64,000 nt of DNA, from the NCBI RefSeq assembly GCF_964026555.1, contig NZ_OZ032159.1:682001-746000 (forward strand), given 5' to 3'. The notes under the pieces are model-generated. The model made no database searches. It had not been told where the DNA came from and saw only the letters and a program-made list of their open reading frames with translations. This document shows positions 38,395-49,295 of this stretch, in pieces; the stretch's first letter is position 1; each line of letters starts with the position of its first letter. Source of the DNA: Candidatus Tisiphia endosymbiont of Beris chalybata. Its GTDB lineage: Bacteria; Pseudomonadota; Alphaproteobacteria; Rickettsiales; Rickettsiaceae. Made by a program: the position numbers and the translations under genes.

Positions 38395-39261
38395 TTAAGA
38401 CCCTTTACCAGTCGAGTTTTTATTGCTTTCGTTTGTTAATGGAGTTTTAGGTAATAACATCTTTATATCTGCTTTACTTTCAAGCTCAGTAACGTACTTT
38501 TGTATCGCTTCTCTGCCAAGTTTATTAGTAATATTAGTCTTCGCTTCCTCTCTAGCAGGAACACGAGCAGCTCTTTTGTCAAGAACAGTGATAATATGCC
38601 AACCAAATTGGGTTTTTACCGGGCCAGATATTTCATTCACTTTCATAGATAAGGCTTTATTTTCAAATTCAGGTACTAACTGCCCAGCAGTTATATAGCC
38701 TATTTCTCCTCCATTTGCTTTGGTTGCTTCATCTGTTGAGAATTCTGTAGCAAGCTTAGCAAATTTTTCGCCCTTATTCAGTCTATTTTTTACATTGATA
38801 GCTTCTTTCTCAGTGCCCACCAAAATATGGCTTACTTTTATTTCTTCTTTACCTTTTAAGCTAGCAGCTAATTTATCATATTCAGCATTAATCATTTTGT
38901 CAGTTACGTTAGATTTTACGTAATGCTCATAAAATTCCTGAGTAACCATTTGTTTTTTTATAGTATTTAGTTTATCTTGAAATTCTTTAGAGGATTCAAT
39001 CCCTAACTTTGAGGATTCTTGTTCAATTAATTTTGCATCTATATAACCTCGAACCAAGTTTTCCTGTATATATGCATCAAAATCGCTAAATTTTTTATCT
39101 TTTCCACCTGGTTGGTTAGCCAAGAATGGTTGAATTTCTTTCATCACTTGGGATTCCCTGACTTCTCCTCCCTTATAGGTAGCAATAATTTTATCTTCAT
39201 CTGCAAAAGCTATACTAGCAAACAAGGTAGCAGATAAAAAAACTATAGATGTTCTTTTCAT
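38395..39261 (-). CDS. Parvulin-like peptidyl-prolyl isomerase (periplasmic)
   Basis: A 288-residue folding factor with a cleavable signal peptide (MKRTSIVFLSATLFASIAFA, then DEDK). A SurA-N-like helical region follows (residues 25-135). One rotamase domain (about 137-227) has EIKVSHILVGTEKEA, FAKLATEFSTDEATKANGG, VPEFENKALSM and FGWHIITVLDKR, all normal PpiC landmarks. A charged tail ends NSNKNSTGKGS. It probably assists outer-membrane protein folding. It is divergent from secA with a 149-bp spacer that carries a promoter candidate. Nothing is odd about it. Confidence 0.92.
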   Translation of the reverse strand: MKRTSIVFLSATLFASIAFADEDKIIATYKGGEVRESQVMKEIQPFLANQPGGKDKKFSDFDAYIQENLVRGYIDAKLIEQESSKLGIESSKEFQDKLNTIKKQMVTQEFYEHYVKSNVTDKMINAEYDKLAASLKGKEEIKVSHILVGTEKEAINVKNRLNKGEKFAKLATEFSTDEATKANGGEIGYITAGQLVPEFENKALSMKVNEISGPVKTQFGWHIITVLDKRAARVPAREEAKTNITNKLGREAIQKYVTELESKADIKMLLPKTPLTNESNKNSTGKGS

Positions 39262-39304
39262 TTGTATTCCATTAATATATTATATTACTTATTAAATAGT
39301 ATGT

Positions 39305-39331
39305 TTTATAAGGATAATGGCCTTACGTCAA
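39305..39331 (-). promoter_or_regulatory. Candidate sigma-70 promoter for the parvulin gene
   Basis: On the minus strand TTGACG (39331-39326) and TATAAA (39310-39305) are separated by 15 bases. The spacing is a little short, but it is the only good pair in the spacer between the parvulin gene and secA. It lies about 45-70 bases upstream of the start codon. Confidence 0.4.
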
Positions 39332-39410
39332 CTTCTATTTACAATATTATTTGATAAATTTATAAAATGCCATATAAATATGGTATTTGTATTCATACTC
39401 TAGGATTTAA

Positions 39411-42140
39411 ATGTTTTCTCTACTTACAAAGCTATTTGGGACAGCTAATGATAGATCTATTAAAAAACTATCATTAGAAATTGAAAAAATTAATTTGTTA
39501 GAGCCAGAAACCCAAAGGCTTTCTGATGACGAATTAAAACATAAAACAGAATTATTTAAAGGAAGGTTAACAAAGGGGGAACCATTAGATAATCTAACTT
39601 ATGAGGCTTTTGCCGTTGTTCGTGAAGCGACAAAAAGGATTTATGGAATAAGGCATTTTGATGTTCAGTTAATTGGTGGATTAATATTACATCGCGGGAT
39701 GATTACCGAAATGCGTACAGGCGAAGGTAAAACATTGGTAGCCACATTGCCTGCTTACCTTAATGCGCTTACTGGTAAAGGGGTTCATGTGGTTACTGTA
39801 AATGATTATTTGGCTAAACGTGATTCTGAAGGCATGGGGAAAATTTATAATTTTTTAGGGTTATCTGTTGGCTGTGTTGTAGCGAATATTAGTGATGATG
39901 AGAGGCGTGAGGCCTATCTGGCAGATATTACCTATGCTACTAATAATGAGCTAGGATTTGATTTCCTAAGAGATAATATGAAGTATAGCGAAGATTCTAA
40001 GGTGCTACGCCCTTTTAATTTTGCTATTATTGATGAAGCTGACTCAATTTTAATTGATGAGGCAAGAACACCCTTAGTGATCTCAGGGCCGGTAGATGAT
40101 ATATCAGATTTATATACTAAAATTGATAAATTAGTCCGCCAATTTAAAGATGAAGATTATGAAAAAGATGAAAAATTACGGACAGTTAATCTCACTGAAA
40201 ACGGCATTACTCATATAGAATCAATGTTGGTCGATAATATATTGATTAAAAATGGTTCAAGTTTATATGATTTAGAAAATTTAAAGCTAGTTCATTATAT
40301 TAATCAGTCGCTAAGAGCTCACCATCTTTTTAATCGCGATGTGGATTACTTAATACGTGATGGTAAAGTAATGATTATTGATGAATTCACTGGGCGCGTC
40401 ATGGGAGGACGAAGATATTCTGAAGGTCTACATCAAGCATTAGAAGCAAAAGAATATGTAGTAGTACAGAATGAAAATCAAACTTTAGCTTCTATTACTT
40501 TTCAAAATTATTTTAGGAATTACCCTAAATTGTCTGGCATGACTGGTACGGCTGTTACTGAGGCTGCTGAGCTGAAAGATATATATAATCTTGATGTACT
40601 AGCTGTTCCTACCCATCAACCTATCACTAGGGTTGATCATGACGATGAAGTATATGGTAGTAAACAAGAAAAATATGCAGCTATAATCAAGCTAATACAA
40701 GATTGTTACGAGCGTGGACAACCAGTTTTAGTAGGAACGGTTAGTATAGAGAAGTCTGAAGAAATTTCCACCTTGCTTAATAAAAATAAAATATTACATA
40801 ATGTTTTAAACGCCAAATTCCATCAACAGGAGGCTTTTATTATCGCTCAAGCAGGGCGCCTTAAAGCCATCACGATTGCTACAAATATGGCAGGACGTGG
40901 GACTGATATTATGCTTGGGGGTAATCCAGCAATGTTAATAGAACAACTCTCATTTAAGCAATTACCACACAACGAGTATCAATTAGAAGTAAAGAAAATA
41001 ACCGATGAAACTGCAGAGGAAAAGAAGCGGGTGATAGAAGCAGGGGGGCTATTTGTTATAGGCACCGAAAGGCATGAAAGCCGTAGAATAGATAATCAAC
41101 TAAGAGGAAGAGCAGGTAGACAAGGCGATCCAGGTAATACAAAATTTTTCTTATCTTTAGAAGATGATTTAATGCGTATTTTTGCTTCGGACCGTATTTC
41201 TGGAGTTTTACGTACCTTAGGATTAAAGGATGGTGAAGCTATTCACCACCCTATGATTAGTCGTTCACTTGAAAAAGCACAGCAGAAAGTTGAAGCGCAT
41301 AATTATGAAATACGTAAAAATTTATTACGCTTTGACGATGTCATGAGCGATCAGCGCAAAATAATTTACGAACAGCGGACAGATATTATTGCAGCAAAAG
41401 ATCCCCGGCTCTTCTTAAATGACATGACAAAAGAAATGGTAGAGAAAATAGTACTAATTTCTCTACCACCAGGATCGTATAGAGAAGATTGGGATGTAGG
41501 GGGTTTAGTAGGAGAATTACAGCGTGTTTTTGCATTAAAGTTAGAGCTCGACACAATAACAACAGCTAATGTTACTGAAATAGAGGTAATATCCAATATT
41601 GCCCAAATGGTTGAAGATTTATATCTTGTTAAAACAGAAGCATATGGTGTAGATTTAATGAATGATGCCATTAAGTATATTTTATTGACCACTTTAGATC
41701 AAGTATGGAAAGATCATTTACATAACCTGGATCATTTACGTCAAGGTATCTCATTAAGAGCTTATGCTCAAAAAGATCCTCTCAATGAATATAAGAGAGA
41801 AGCATTCTATTTATTTGAGCAAATGCTAAATAATTTAAAAGAGCTATTTATACAGAGAGTCTGTCATTTGCATATAGATACTAGCCATACTTATAAAGAC
41901 ACGATATCCTTGGAAAATAAAAAACTGCAGATGATGCGGGAAACTAGAGAAGATCCTGCTTTTAGTAAATATAATTCGGGAGTTAGTATGGAAACCCAAG
42001 TTAAAACTATTAAAACACATGTAAATCCAGAAGATAGAATACACTCTGATCCCACAAGTTGGGGTAAAGTAGCTCGCAACGAATTGTGTCCTTGTGGTTC
42101 GGGTAAAAAATATAAATATTGTCATGGGAATAATGAATAA
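39411..42140 (+). CDS. secA: Preprotein translocase ATPase SecA
   Basis: A 909-residue motor that drives unfolded preproteins through SecYEG. Walker A is [11 protein letters not shown] at residues 101-111. Walker B is [18 protein letters not shown], near residue 208. [19 protein letters not shown] and [11 protein letters not shown] belong to the second nucleotide domain. The helical scaffold [20 protein letters not shown] follows. The C-terminal zinc and SecB-binding motif [14 protein letters not shown] is complete. The ATG at 39411 has a weak leader. Length and order are normal. Confidence 0.98.
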   Translation: MFSLLTKLFGTANDRSIKKLSLEIEKINLLEPETQRLSDDELKHKTELFKGRLTKGEPLDNLTYEAFAVVREATKRIYGIRHFDVQLIGGLILHRGMITEMRTGEGKTLVATLPAYLNALTGKGVHVVTVNDYLAKRDSEGMGKIYNFLGLSVGCVVANISDDERREAYLADITYATNNELGFDFLRDNMKYSEDSKVLRPFNFAIIDEADSILIDEARTPLVISGPVDDISDLYTKIDKLVRQFKDEDYEKDEKLRTVNLTENGITHIESMLVDNILIKNGSSLYDLENLKLVHYINQSLRAHHLFNRDVDYLIRDGKVMIIDEFTGRVMGGRRYSEGLHQALEAKEYVVVQNENQTLASITFQNYFRNYPKLSGMTGTAVTEAAELKDIYNLDVLAVPTHQPITRVDHDDEVYGSKQEKYAAIIKLIQDCYERGQPVLVGTVSIEKSEEISTLLNKNKILHNVLNAKFHQQEAFIIAQAGRLKAITIATNMAGRGTDIMLGGNPAMLIEQLSFKQLPHNEYQLEVKKITDETAEEKKRVIEAGGLFVIGTERHESRRIDNQLRGRAGRQGDPGNTKFFLSLEDDLMRIFASDRISGVLRTLGLKDGEAIHHPMISRSLEKAQQKVEAHNYEIRKNLLRFDDVMSDQRKIIYEQRTDIIAAKDPRLFLNDMTKEMVEKIVLISLPPGSYREDWDVGGLVGELQRVFALKLELDTITTANVTEIEVISNIAQMVEDLYLVKTEAYGVDLMNDAIKYILLTTLDQVWKDHLHNLDHLRQGISLRAYAQKDPLNEYKREAFYLFEQMLNNLKELFIQRVCHLHIDTSHTYKDTISLENKKLQMMRETREDPAFSKYNSGVSMETQVKTIKTHVNPEDRIHSDPTSWGKVARNELCPCGSGKKYKYCHGNNE

Positions 42141-42183
42141 ATTCTTTGTGATAATTTTAATCAAAGGTTAATGAGTTAGGCTG

Positions 42184-43116
42184 ATGAACGAAATTTTCTC
42201 TAGTACATTACCTATTCTTTTGATCACCCTTCTTGGCAGTATTATCAAAAGAAAATGGTTAACCTCTGAAGAATTTTGGAGAGGGTTAGAAAAATTATCA
42301 TATTTTTTTCTTTTTCCAATTATGCTATTTAATTATATTTCTGTAGCTGACCTAAGTGCTGAAGCGATTATCCGTCTTGTTCTTGCCTTGATGATCTCAA
42401 CTGGTATTATTTCATTAGGGCTAATTATTTATCAAAAAAAAACTAACTTTGATAAAATTCAATTTACTTCGATATTCCAAGGGGCAGTGCGTTATAATAG
42501 CTATATCTTTTTTGCTATTAGTAGTCCTCTTTTAGGAGTAAATGGTCTTGCTATAGTATCAGTGATTTCATCATATATGATTATCTTTACTAACATCATT
42601 TCCGTAATGATTTTTGCTCGCTATATTCCAGATAGTTCTCTTGCTCAAAGTCCGCGCGCTAGTTTTATATTAATGGTGAAATTGATATTACAAAATCCTT
42701 TAATTATAGCTAGTATAGTGGGGTTTCTATTTAATTATTCTAATTTGGAATTATATATAGGGATAAAAAAGACTTTATCCACTCTATCGGACTCAGCTTT
42801 AGCCATAGGTATGTTGAATGTAGGAGCAGGCCTTAAGTTTGCAATGCGAGGAGAACTGTTACATAATGTATTATTCACTAGCTTTGTTAAATTAGTAGCT
42901 TTTCCTATTGTTACCGTAATAGTGTTGTCATTAATGTCTATTACAGGACCCGCAAAGTCAATTGGTGTGTTATATAGTTGTTTACCATGCGCTAGTACTG
43001 CTTATGTCTTATCCCGTCAGCTTGGTGGGGACCCCGAATCTATGGCATCAATTATTACTTTTACAACACTTTTTTCAGTAATCTCATTATCAGTGCTTAT
43101 GTATTTATGGGGTTAG
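42184..43116 (+). CDS. AEC-family transporter, stop codon provided by a repeat C element
   Basis: A 310-residue membrane protein of the auxin efflux carrier-like (AEC) family. Two five-helix halves are visible: helices near residues 5-20, 37-57, 60-80, 95-125 and 120-142 in the first half, and 162-182, 195-225, 232-252, 258-280 and 285-308 in the second. The conserved central segments TLLGSIIKRKWLT and IGMLNVGAGLKFAM match the family. Bacterial members export or import organic acids; the substrate here is unknown. The stop TAG at 43114 is the first three bases of repeat C (taggttctgcgaagg), so the last residues (LMYLWG) may not be the ancestral C-terminus. The gene lies 44 bp after secA in the same direction. 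Confidence 0.85.
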   Translation: MNEIFSSTLPILLITLLGSIIKRKWLTSEEFWRGLEKLSYFFLFPIMLFNYISVADLSAEAIIRLVLALMISTGIISLGLIIYQKKTNFDKIQFTSIFQGAVRYNSYIFFAISSPLLGVNGLAIVSVISSYMIIFTNIISVMIFARYIPDSSLAQSPRASFILMVKLILQNPLIIASIVGFLFNYSNLELYIGIKKTLSTLSDSALAIGMLNVGAGLKFAMRGELLHNVLFTSFVKLVAFPIVTVIVLSLMSITGPAKSIGVLYSCLPCASTAYVLSRQLGGDPESMASIITFTTLFSVISLSVLMYLWG

Positions 43117-43258
43117 GTTCTGCGAAGGTTTCTATGTAATGAGTAGATTTATAGGCATTTTTGCTCACAAAACTGCAGCATACTAAATGTACGTGAGGAT
43201 TCGAAAACGAAAATAACGACAAAATCGACCATTACATAGAAACCTTCACAGAAGCTAG
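43114..43258. repeat. Palindromic element C (about 145 bp)
   Basis: Starts taggttctgcgaaggtttct and ends aaccttcacagaagcta. The inner part (tgagtagatttataggcatt; gcagcatactaaatgtacgt) matches the nested copy at 27080-27224. Confidence 0.85.
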
Positions 43259-43355
43259 TTATTGATCTTATTTGCCTACTATATATCACCTTAATTTGCT
43301 ACAAAAATAATGATCCAGGTTATTTATTTTTATATCAAATTGCTGATTTAAATAA

Positions 43356-43501
43356 TAGACCTCTTGCATAACCTAAAGATAATTGAAGAATTTTTAGGAG
43401 AAACGAAGTCGAGTACCGCAGCGTACATAGACGTACGTGAGGAACAGAGAGGAGTTTCGACGACAAAATTACCAATTAGATTAGGTTATGCAAGAGGTCT
43501 A
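43356..43501. repeat. Palindromic element A, copy at 43.4 kb (146 bp)
   Basis: Full length, in the same orientation as copies 1 and 2, with intact 19-bp ends. Confidence 0.9.
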
Positions 43502-43568
43502 ATAGAGTTCCTTCAAATTCTCTGCTCGATGCGAAGTATGTAAGAAGTGTTTTTAATAATTGCTTTAA

Positions 43569-43715
43569 TAGATTTCCTGCATAAGTCGAAAAATAGTTAA
43601 AGGATTTTTAGGCAAAACGCAGCTGAGCACCAAAGTAGTACTTAAATGTATATGAGGAGCGGAGGCAAGTTTTGACGACAAAATCACCAACTAGATCGAC
43701 TTATGCAGGAAGTCT
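43569..43715. repeat. Palindromic element B, full copy (147 bp)
   Basis: Ends tagatttcctgcataagtcg and cgacttatgcaggaagtct. Its interior aligns with repeat A: ggatttttaggcaaaacgca against gaatttttaggagaaacgaa, and gacgacaaaatcaccaacta against gacgacaaaattaccaatta. So A and B share a body but differ at the ends. Confidence 0.88.
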
Positions 43716-43750
43716 CAATAATTCCTCAATTTTGTTAGAAAGGTTTAACT

Positions 43751-46030
43751 ATGGATGAAATGAATAAAATGAATTATAAGAGAGCTTTAGAATATCATCA
43801 AAAAGATAGACCTGGTAAAATTGCTATTGTTCCAACTAAATCTTTAATTACACAGCAAGACTTAGCTTTAGCTTATTCACCAGGTGTGGCTGCCCCATGT
43901 CTTGAAATTGCTAAAGATATAGATAATATCTACAAATATACAGCACGAGGCAATTTAGTTGCAGTAATAACCAATGGTAGCGCAGTTCTTGGACTTGGTA
44001 ATTTAGGAGCAGCTGCCTCCAAGCCGGTAATGGAGGGAAAAGCAGTTTTATTTAAAAATTTTGCTGATATTGATTCTATCGATCTTGAGGTAGATACTAG
44101 TGATCCCGATGAGTTTGTTAACGTAGTAAAATACCTGAATTATAGTTTTGGAGGGATTAATTTAGAGGATATTAAAGCTCCTGAGTGTTTTATAATTGAA
44201 GAAAAATTAAAGAATTGTATGCAGATCCCAGTCTTTCATGATGATCAGCATGGAACAGCTATCATCACTGCTGCGGGCCTTATTAATGCTGCTTACCTTA
44301 CTAACCGTTCTTTTAATGACATGAAAATTGTAGTAAATGGAGCAGGGGCCGCTGCAATTGCCTGTATCGGCTTATTAATTGCTATTGGGGCTGATAGTAA
44401 AAATATTATTTTATGTGATACTAAAGGGGTAGTATATAAGGGGCGGCAAGACGGAATGAATAAATGGAAGGAATTATATGCAGCTGAGACTAATTTACGA
44501 ACCTTGAGTGAGGCAATGAAGTCTGCGGATATATTATTAGGATTATCAACTAAAGGAGTAATTACTAAAGAAATGGTGGCTTCTATGGCAGCAAATCCTA
44601 TCATTTTTGCTATGGCAAATCCTGACCCAGAAATTACGCCGGAAGAAGTAAAAGCGGTACGAAGTGATGCAATTATTGCGACCGGGCGTTCTGATTATAA
44701 TAATCAGGTCAATAATGTTATGGGGTTCCCATACATTTTTCGTGGGGCTTTGGATGTTAGAGCTACGACTATTAATCAAGAAATGAAGATAGCTGCGGCT
44801 TATGCCTTAGCTGAATTAGCAAGGCAACCTGTGCCTGACGAAGTTTATAAAGCATACGCTGGTAGAAAAATGAGTTTTGGACCAGATTATATTATTCCGG
44901 TCCCATTTGATCCAAGATTAATTACTACTATTCCAATAGCAGTAGCTAAAGCAGCTATAGATAGTGGGGTTGCAAAAATTCCTGTTTTTAACCTTCAGAA
45001 ATATAAAAAAGAACTAGAAAGCAGGTTAAATCCTACTTCCCATTACATGAACTTATTACTGGAAAAAATTTATGCTTCTCCTCTCCAAAAAATAGTGTTT
45101 GCGGAAGGAGAAGAGGAAGAGGTTATTATGGCCGCTATTATGATGCGTGATGCTTCTTACGCTATTCCTATACTTGTTGGCAGGGCTGAGAAGATATTTG
45201 CTACTTTAGAGAAAATGAAGTTAAAAGATAATTTAGCAGGTATTACTATAATGAATGCTGCTATTAATCCTAATCTTGATCAATATATAGAGAAGCTCTA
45301 CAGTAGACTACAGCGTATGGGATATTTATACCGTGATTGTGCCAGGTTAGTCAAAAGTAATAAAAATATCTTTTCAGCCTGTATGATAGCTTGTCAAGAG
45401 GCAGATTGTATGGTTACGGGGATAACGCAAAGCTATTATAATAATTTAGAAGATATTATGAAAATAATGGACGCTAAAGAAAATAATAGAATTTTAGGTT
45501 ACTCAATCATGATTTCTAAAGAGCATAATATAATTATCGCTGATAATAGTATTTCCGAGCTACCAAATGAACATGATCTAGTAGAGATTACTTTGCAAAC
45601 TGCTAGCATAGCAAAAAATATGGGGATGAACCCAAGAGCAGCTCTACTTTCGTTTTCTACCTTTGGTAATCCTATACGAGAAAATACCAATAGAATAAGA
45701 GAAGCTATTAAGATTTTAGATAGTATGAAATTAGATTTTGAATATGATGGGGAAATGTCTGCTGAGGTAGCGTTGAACCCTAATTTACGTACTTTATATC
45801 AGTTTTGTAGGTTATCTGGCCCTGCCAACGTTTTAATCATGCCAGGTATGCATTCAGCAAGAATCTCAACTCAATTACTGCAAGAACTAGCAGGTGGTAT
45901 TTTTATAGGTCCAATAATTAGTGGATTACAATATCCAGTACAAATATTACAAATGGGAATGTCCGCTAGTGAAATAATAAAATTTGCAACATTTGCTTGT
46001 ATGGACTCAATAAATAATAAAGTTATTTAA
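43751..46030 (+). CDS. maeB: NADP-dependent malic enzyme (MaeB type, with PTA-like C-terminal domain)
   Basis: Oxidatively decarboxylates malate to pyruvate, linking the TCA cycle to pyruvate and NADPH supply. Residues 1-430 are the malic enzyme: [48 protein letters not shown] (metal ligands), [14 protein letters not shown] (Rossmann) and [12 protein letters not shown]. Residues 440-759 are a phosphotransacetylase-like domain: [30 protein letters not shown] and [20 protein letters not shown]; in this family it is regulatory rather than catalytic. The ATG at 43751 has AAAGG 8 bases upstream; an alternative Met lies at residue 4 or 7. The length is normal for MaeB. Confidence 0.96.
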   Translation: MDEMNKMNYKRALEYHQKDRPGKIAIVPTKSLITQQDLALAYSPGVAAPCLEIAKDIDNIYKYTARGNLVAVITNGSAVLGLGNLGAAASKPVMEGKAVLFKNFADIDSIDLEVDTSDPDEFVNVVKYLNYSFGGINLEDIKAPECFIIEEKLKNCMQIPVFHDDQHGTAIITAAGLINAAYLTNRSFNDMKIVVNGAGAAAIACIGLLIAIGADSKNIILCDTKGVVYKGRQDGMNKWKELYAAETNLRTLSEAMKSADILLGLSTKGVITKEMVASMAANPIIFAMANPDPEITPEEVKAVRSDAIIATGRSDYNNQVNNVMGFPYIFRGALDVRATTINQEMKIAAAYALAELARQPVPDEVYKAYAGRKMSFGPDYIIPVPFDPRLITTIPIAVAKAAIDSGVAKIPVFNLQKYKKELESRLNPTSHYMNLLLEKIYASPLQKIVFAEGEEEEVIMAAIMMRDASYAIPILVGRAEKIFATLEKMKLKDNLAGITIMNAAINPNLDQYIEKLYSRLQRMGYLYRDCARLVKSNKNIFSACMIACQEADCMVTGITQSYYNNLEDIMKIMDAKENNRILGYSIMISKEHNIIIADNSISELPNEHDLVEITLQTASIAKNMGMNPRAALLSFSTFGNPIRENTNRIREAIKILDSMKLDFEYDGEMSAEVALNPNLRTLYQFCRLSGPANVLIMPGMHSARISTQLLQELAGGIFIGPIISGLQYPVQILQMGMSASEIIKFATFACMDSINNKVI

Positions 46031-46147
46031 CTGTGCTGATCGTCAAAGATCCTCTAGGTTCTTACATTAGCTTTGAACGCGCAGAATTTACTTGCTAAAA
46101 TTAAAAAACTATATAAATATTGAGGATAAAATATAATAAGGTTTATT

Positions 46148-46570
46148 GTGTCTCAAGAATATACGTTTTCAATGATTAAGCCCGATGCTACAAAAAGAAA
46201 TTTAATTGGTAAAATTAATTCTTATTTAGAAAAGGAAGAACTAAAAATAGTAGCGCAAAAAATGATTGTTTTAACGCAAGAACAAGCAGAAGATTTTTAC
46301 CAAGAGCATAAATCTAAAGGGTTTTTCAATAGCTTGATAAAATATATTACATCTGGCCCTGTGGTATTACAAGTACTTAAAGGAGAAAATGCAGTCTTAA
46401 AAAATCGTGAGATAATGGGCGCTACTAATCCGGATGAAGCCAAGCTGGGAACGATTAGAAAAGATTATGCAGAAAGCATTGAAGCAAATAGTATTCATGG
46501 GTCTGATAATTTAAATAGTGCTCAAAGAGAAATAAATTTCTTTTTTAAGCGTGATGAAATCTTGGGTTAA
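46148..46570 (+). CDS. ndk: Nucleoside diphosphate kinase
   Basis: Balances NTP and dNTP pools by phosphate transfer through His117 ([15 protein letters not shown]). [14 protein letters not shown] near the N-terminus and [17 protein letters not shown] are further landmarks. The start is GTG at 46148, with AAGG 8 bases upstream. The length of 140 is normal. It stands alone between the malic enzyme and mnmG. Confidence 0.97.
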   Translation: MSQEYTFSMIKPDATKRNLIGKINSYLEKEELKIVAQKMIVLTQEQAEDFYQEHKSKGFFNSLIKYITSGPVVLQVLKGENAVLKNREIMGATNPDEAKLGTIRKDYAESIEANSIHGSDNLNSAQREINFFFKRDEILG

Positions 46571-46734
46571 TTTTATATAATTAACTGTCTTGCTACCCCA
46601 AGCGCCCTTCAAGTTAACATGTCCAGCTAATTTTTTGTAGGGTCAGGATTCTTGTTTAATCACTAATGGTACTACTTTAAAGACAATTAAATATAATACG
46701 ATTTATGCGAATATTTACAAAAATTATCATACTC

Positions 46735-46857
46735 TTCGTTTTGCAAGGGTTATTATTTCATTTGATCAGGAATTTGCGTGTTTATGTACTACTTTGTACC
46801 CTGCGCTCACTCACCCTGCCAAATAAAATGAAGTTTCTTGACATCCATTGAGTATAT
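46735..46857. repeat. Degenerate palindromic element D ending at the mnmG start
   Basis: tactcttcgttttgcaaggg at the left and cttgacatccattgagtata at the right are weak complements. The core is tatgtactactttgtaccct. It abuts the mnmG ATG at 46858, so the mnmG leader is repeat sequence. The rest of the gap (46571-46734) shows no gene. Confidence 0.5.
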
Positions 46858-48708
46858 ATGAAATACAGCGTTATAGTGATTGGAGGGGGACATGCCGGTT
46901 GTGAAGCCGCTTCAGCGTCAGCACGTCTTGGGATAGATACCCTCTTAATCACTTTAAAAATAGGTAATATTGGAGAAATGTCCTGTAATCCTGCAATAGG
47001 AGGAGTAGCAAAAGGTACATTAGTAAAAGAGGTAGATGCGCTAGGGGGCCTTATGGGCAGCGTAATAGATCAGGCGGGTATCCATTATAGAATGTTAAAT
47101 GCAAGTAGGGGCCCAGCGGTTTGGGGGCCTAGGGCGCAGGCTGATAGGAAACTTTATAAAAAAGCTATGTATGAGGTTTTAATCAATCAGCCAAACTTAA
47201 CTATTATGTATGCTTCTGTAGAGGATATAGAGGTTTGTGATTATAAAATAAAAGCGGTACTCCTAGATAACGGCACTAGAATCAAGTGTCAAACAGCTAT
47301 ATTAACTACTGGTACTTTTTTGTCAGGGTTGATACATATTGGAGCTCACAAAATACCTGCAGGTAGAGTAGACGAAAACCCATCTTATGGATTATCCAAT
47401 ACATTAAGGAGATTAGGATTTGCTCTAGGCCGACTGAAAACAGGCACGCCTCCAAGAATAGATAGTAGAACAATTGATTATAATGAAGTAGAGATACAGC
47501 CAGGAGATGAATATCCTGTCCCTTTTTCGCAGCTTACAGAAGCTGTAAAAGTGAAACAAATAAATTGTTTTATTACTAGAACCACTGAGCAAACTCATGA
47601 GATTATTAAAAATAACTTAGAGAAATCTGCTATGTATTCTGGCCAAATAGAAGGAATAGGCCCACGCTATTGTCCGTCTATAGAAGATAAAGTAGTCCGA
47701 TTTAGTTCTAAATTAAGTCATCAAATATTTTTAGAACCAGAAGGTTTGGATGATTACACTATATATCCAAATGGCATATCTACCTCATTACCTGCTGAGG
47801 TGCAGCTACAATTACTTGCAACCATCCCGGGCCTTAAAAAGGCAGTTATGTTACGGCCAGGCTATGCAATAGAGTATGACTATGTAGATCCTAGAGAATT
47901 AAGTGCAACTCTTGAAACAAAAAAAGTTAAAGGTTTGTATTTTGCTGGCCAGATTAATGGCACTACCGGCTATGAGGAAGCAGCAGGGCAAGGGTTAGTC
48001 GCCGGTATTAACGCCGCTTTATCTGTAAAAAATCAAACTTATTTTATTTTAACAAGAGCTGATTCGTATATTGGGGTAATGATTGATGATTTAATCACCC
48101 TTGGTACGATAGAACCTTATAGAATGTTTACTTCTAGGTCAGAGTATAGGCTCTCGCTTAGGGCGGATAATGCAGATTTCAGGTTGACTCCAAAGGCTAT
48201 AGAGCTAGGCTTGGCATGCGAATTGCGTAAACAAATTTTTGTTAAGAAATATGCAGCGCTTAAGGCGGCTAAAGAAATTACCCAAAAACTTTCTATTACT
48301 ACTACTAAATTAATGAATTTGGGGGTGCTAGTATCTCAAGATGGGGCATATAAAACTGCCTTTGAATTATTAGGTTTTCCAACGTTAAAGTTAAGTCAAA
48401 TACTTGAAATTTTTCCTGCATTGTCCGCAATAGATAAAACAATACTTAATTTTATTTGTATAGAATCAAAATATTCTTCTTATTTGATACGTCAAAGTAC
48501 AGACATTAAGTTATTTATGGAAGAAGAAAAAGAACTTATAGATGGGAATATGGATTATTCGCTGATCCCTAATTTATCTACCGAAGTAAGAGAGAAGCTT
48601 CATTATTATAAGCCTGCTACTATAGGGGCAGCTAGAAGGATATCCGGTATTACTCCCGCTGCATTAACCGCTCTTATAATTTATATTAAAACAAGACATA
48701 AAAATTGA
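46858..48708 (+). CDS. mnmG: tRNA uridine-5-carboxymethylaminomethyl modification enzyme MnmG (GidA)
   Basis: With MnmE it modifies the wobble U34 of several tRNAs. A 616-residue FAD protein: dinucleotide-binding [11 protein letters not shown] at residues 7-17, [15 protein letters not shown] (conserved Cys), [36 protein letters not shown] and [16 protein letters not shown]. The C-terminal helical GISPAAL-type block ([15 protein letters not shown]) is also normal. No clear ribosome binding site. It overlaps rsmG by one base (TGATG) as first gene of a mnmG-rsmG-parA-parB operon, an arrangement common in bacteria. Confidence 0.97.
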   Translation: MKYSVIVIGGGHAGCEAASASARLGIDTLLITLKIGNIGEMSCNPAIGGVAKGTLVKEVDALGGLMGSVIDQAGIHYRMLNASRGPAVWGPRAQADRKLYKKAMYEVLINQPNLTIMYASVEDIEVCDYKIKAVLLDNGTRIKCQTAILTTGTFLSGLIHIGAHKIPAGRVDENPSYGLSNTLRRLGFALGRLKTGTPPRIDSRTIDYNEVEIQPGDEYPVPFSQLTEAVKVKQINCFITRTTEQTHEIIKNNLEKSAMYSGQIEGIGPRYCPSIEDKVVRFSSKLSHQIFLEPEGLDDYTIYPNGISTSLPAEVQLQLLATIPGLKKAVMLRPGYAIEYDYVDPRELSATLETKKVKGLYFAGQINGTTGYEEAAGQGLVAGINAALSVKNQTYFILTRADSYIGVMIDDLITLGTIEPYRMFTSRSEYRLSLRADNADFRLTPKAIELGLACELRKQIFVKKYAALKAAKEITQKLSITTTKLMNLGVLVSQDGAYKTAFELLGFPTLKLSQILEIFPALSAIDKTILNFICIESKYSSYLIRQSTDIKLFMEEEKELIDGNMDYSLIPNLSTEVREKLHYYKPATIGAARRISGITPAALTALIIYIKTRHKN

Positions 48709-49295
48709 TGTATGATATTGCAAATGTTCCACGTGAAACAATAGATGCGTTAAATAGATATCAATTACTAATATTAAAATGGAATAAAACTATTAATTTA
48801 GTGTCCTATAAAAGTGAGAAGGAATTATGGGCAAGGCATATCTGGGATTCTTTACAGTTAATGCAATATATAGATAACCCCGATATACACTTATTAGATG
48901 TAGGAACAGGTGGCGGTTTTCCTGGTATAGTATTATCTATTGGCGGAGTAAAAAACGTCACTTTAGTTGAATCGGATGTTAGGAAGTCAATTTTTTTATT
49001 ACAAGCTTCTAAAATTTGTGATAATAAAATCAATATAATAAATCAAAGAATAGAAAATTTAGCGTTAACTTGCGATATATTAACTTCCAGAGCTTGTGCA
49101 TCTCTCGAGAAGCTGTTCAATTATACGCAGAATATTAAAGTAAAAACGAAATATCTATTGCTTAAAGGCGCAGAATATCAAAAAGAAATTGATGAAGCGC
49201 AGAAAAAATGGTCTTTTTATTATTTGACATATGATAGTATAAGTTCTAAGGATAGTAAAATACTAGAAATTCATAATGTAAAAAATATTGCATGA
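48708..49295 (+). CDS. rsmG: 16S rRNA (guanine-527-N7) methyltransferase RsmG (GidB)
   Basis: A 195-residue SAM-dependent methyltransferase acting on G527 of 16S rRNA. The ATG at 48708 overlaps the mnmG stop. NVPRETIDALNRYQ opens the protein. WNKTINLVSYKSEKELWARH, DVGTGGGFPGIVL (SAM motif I) and LTSRACASLEKL are family features. The codons for NVPRET include a parS-like palindrome, listed separately. The C-terminus overlaps parA by four bases (ATGA). Confidence 0.95.
   Translation: MYDIANVPRETIDALNRYQLLILKWNKTINLVSYKSEKELWARHIWDSLQLMQYIDNPDIHLLDVGTGGGFPGIVLSIGGVKNVTLVESDVRKSIFLLQASKICDNKINIINQRIENLALTCDILTSRACASLEKLFNYTQNIKVKTKYLLLKGAEYQKEIDEAQKKWSFYYLTYDSISSKDSKILEIHNVKNIA
48725..48740. promoter_or_regulatory. 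parS-like centromere site inside rsmG
   Basis: TGTTCCACGTGAAACA differs from the parS consensus TGTTTCACGTGAAACA at one position. It lies about 570 bases upstream of parA and 1.3 kb upstream of parB, whose product binds such sites. Confidence 0.85.

Larger units (their letters stand above)
43117..43750. other. Intergenic region made of three successive palindromic elements
   Basis: Repeat C (to 43258), an about 100-bp spacer, repeat A (43356-43501), a short unassigned spacer, then repeat B (43569-43715). No gene. The region illustrates A, B and C side by side and allows their cores to be compared. Confidence 0.8.

Noticed and set aside
3893..43501. Dispersed near-identical 146-bp repeats as a CRISPR-like system
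   Set aside because: The copies are kilobases apart, are palindromic with terminal inverted repeats, and show no short regular spacers or cas genes.
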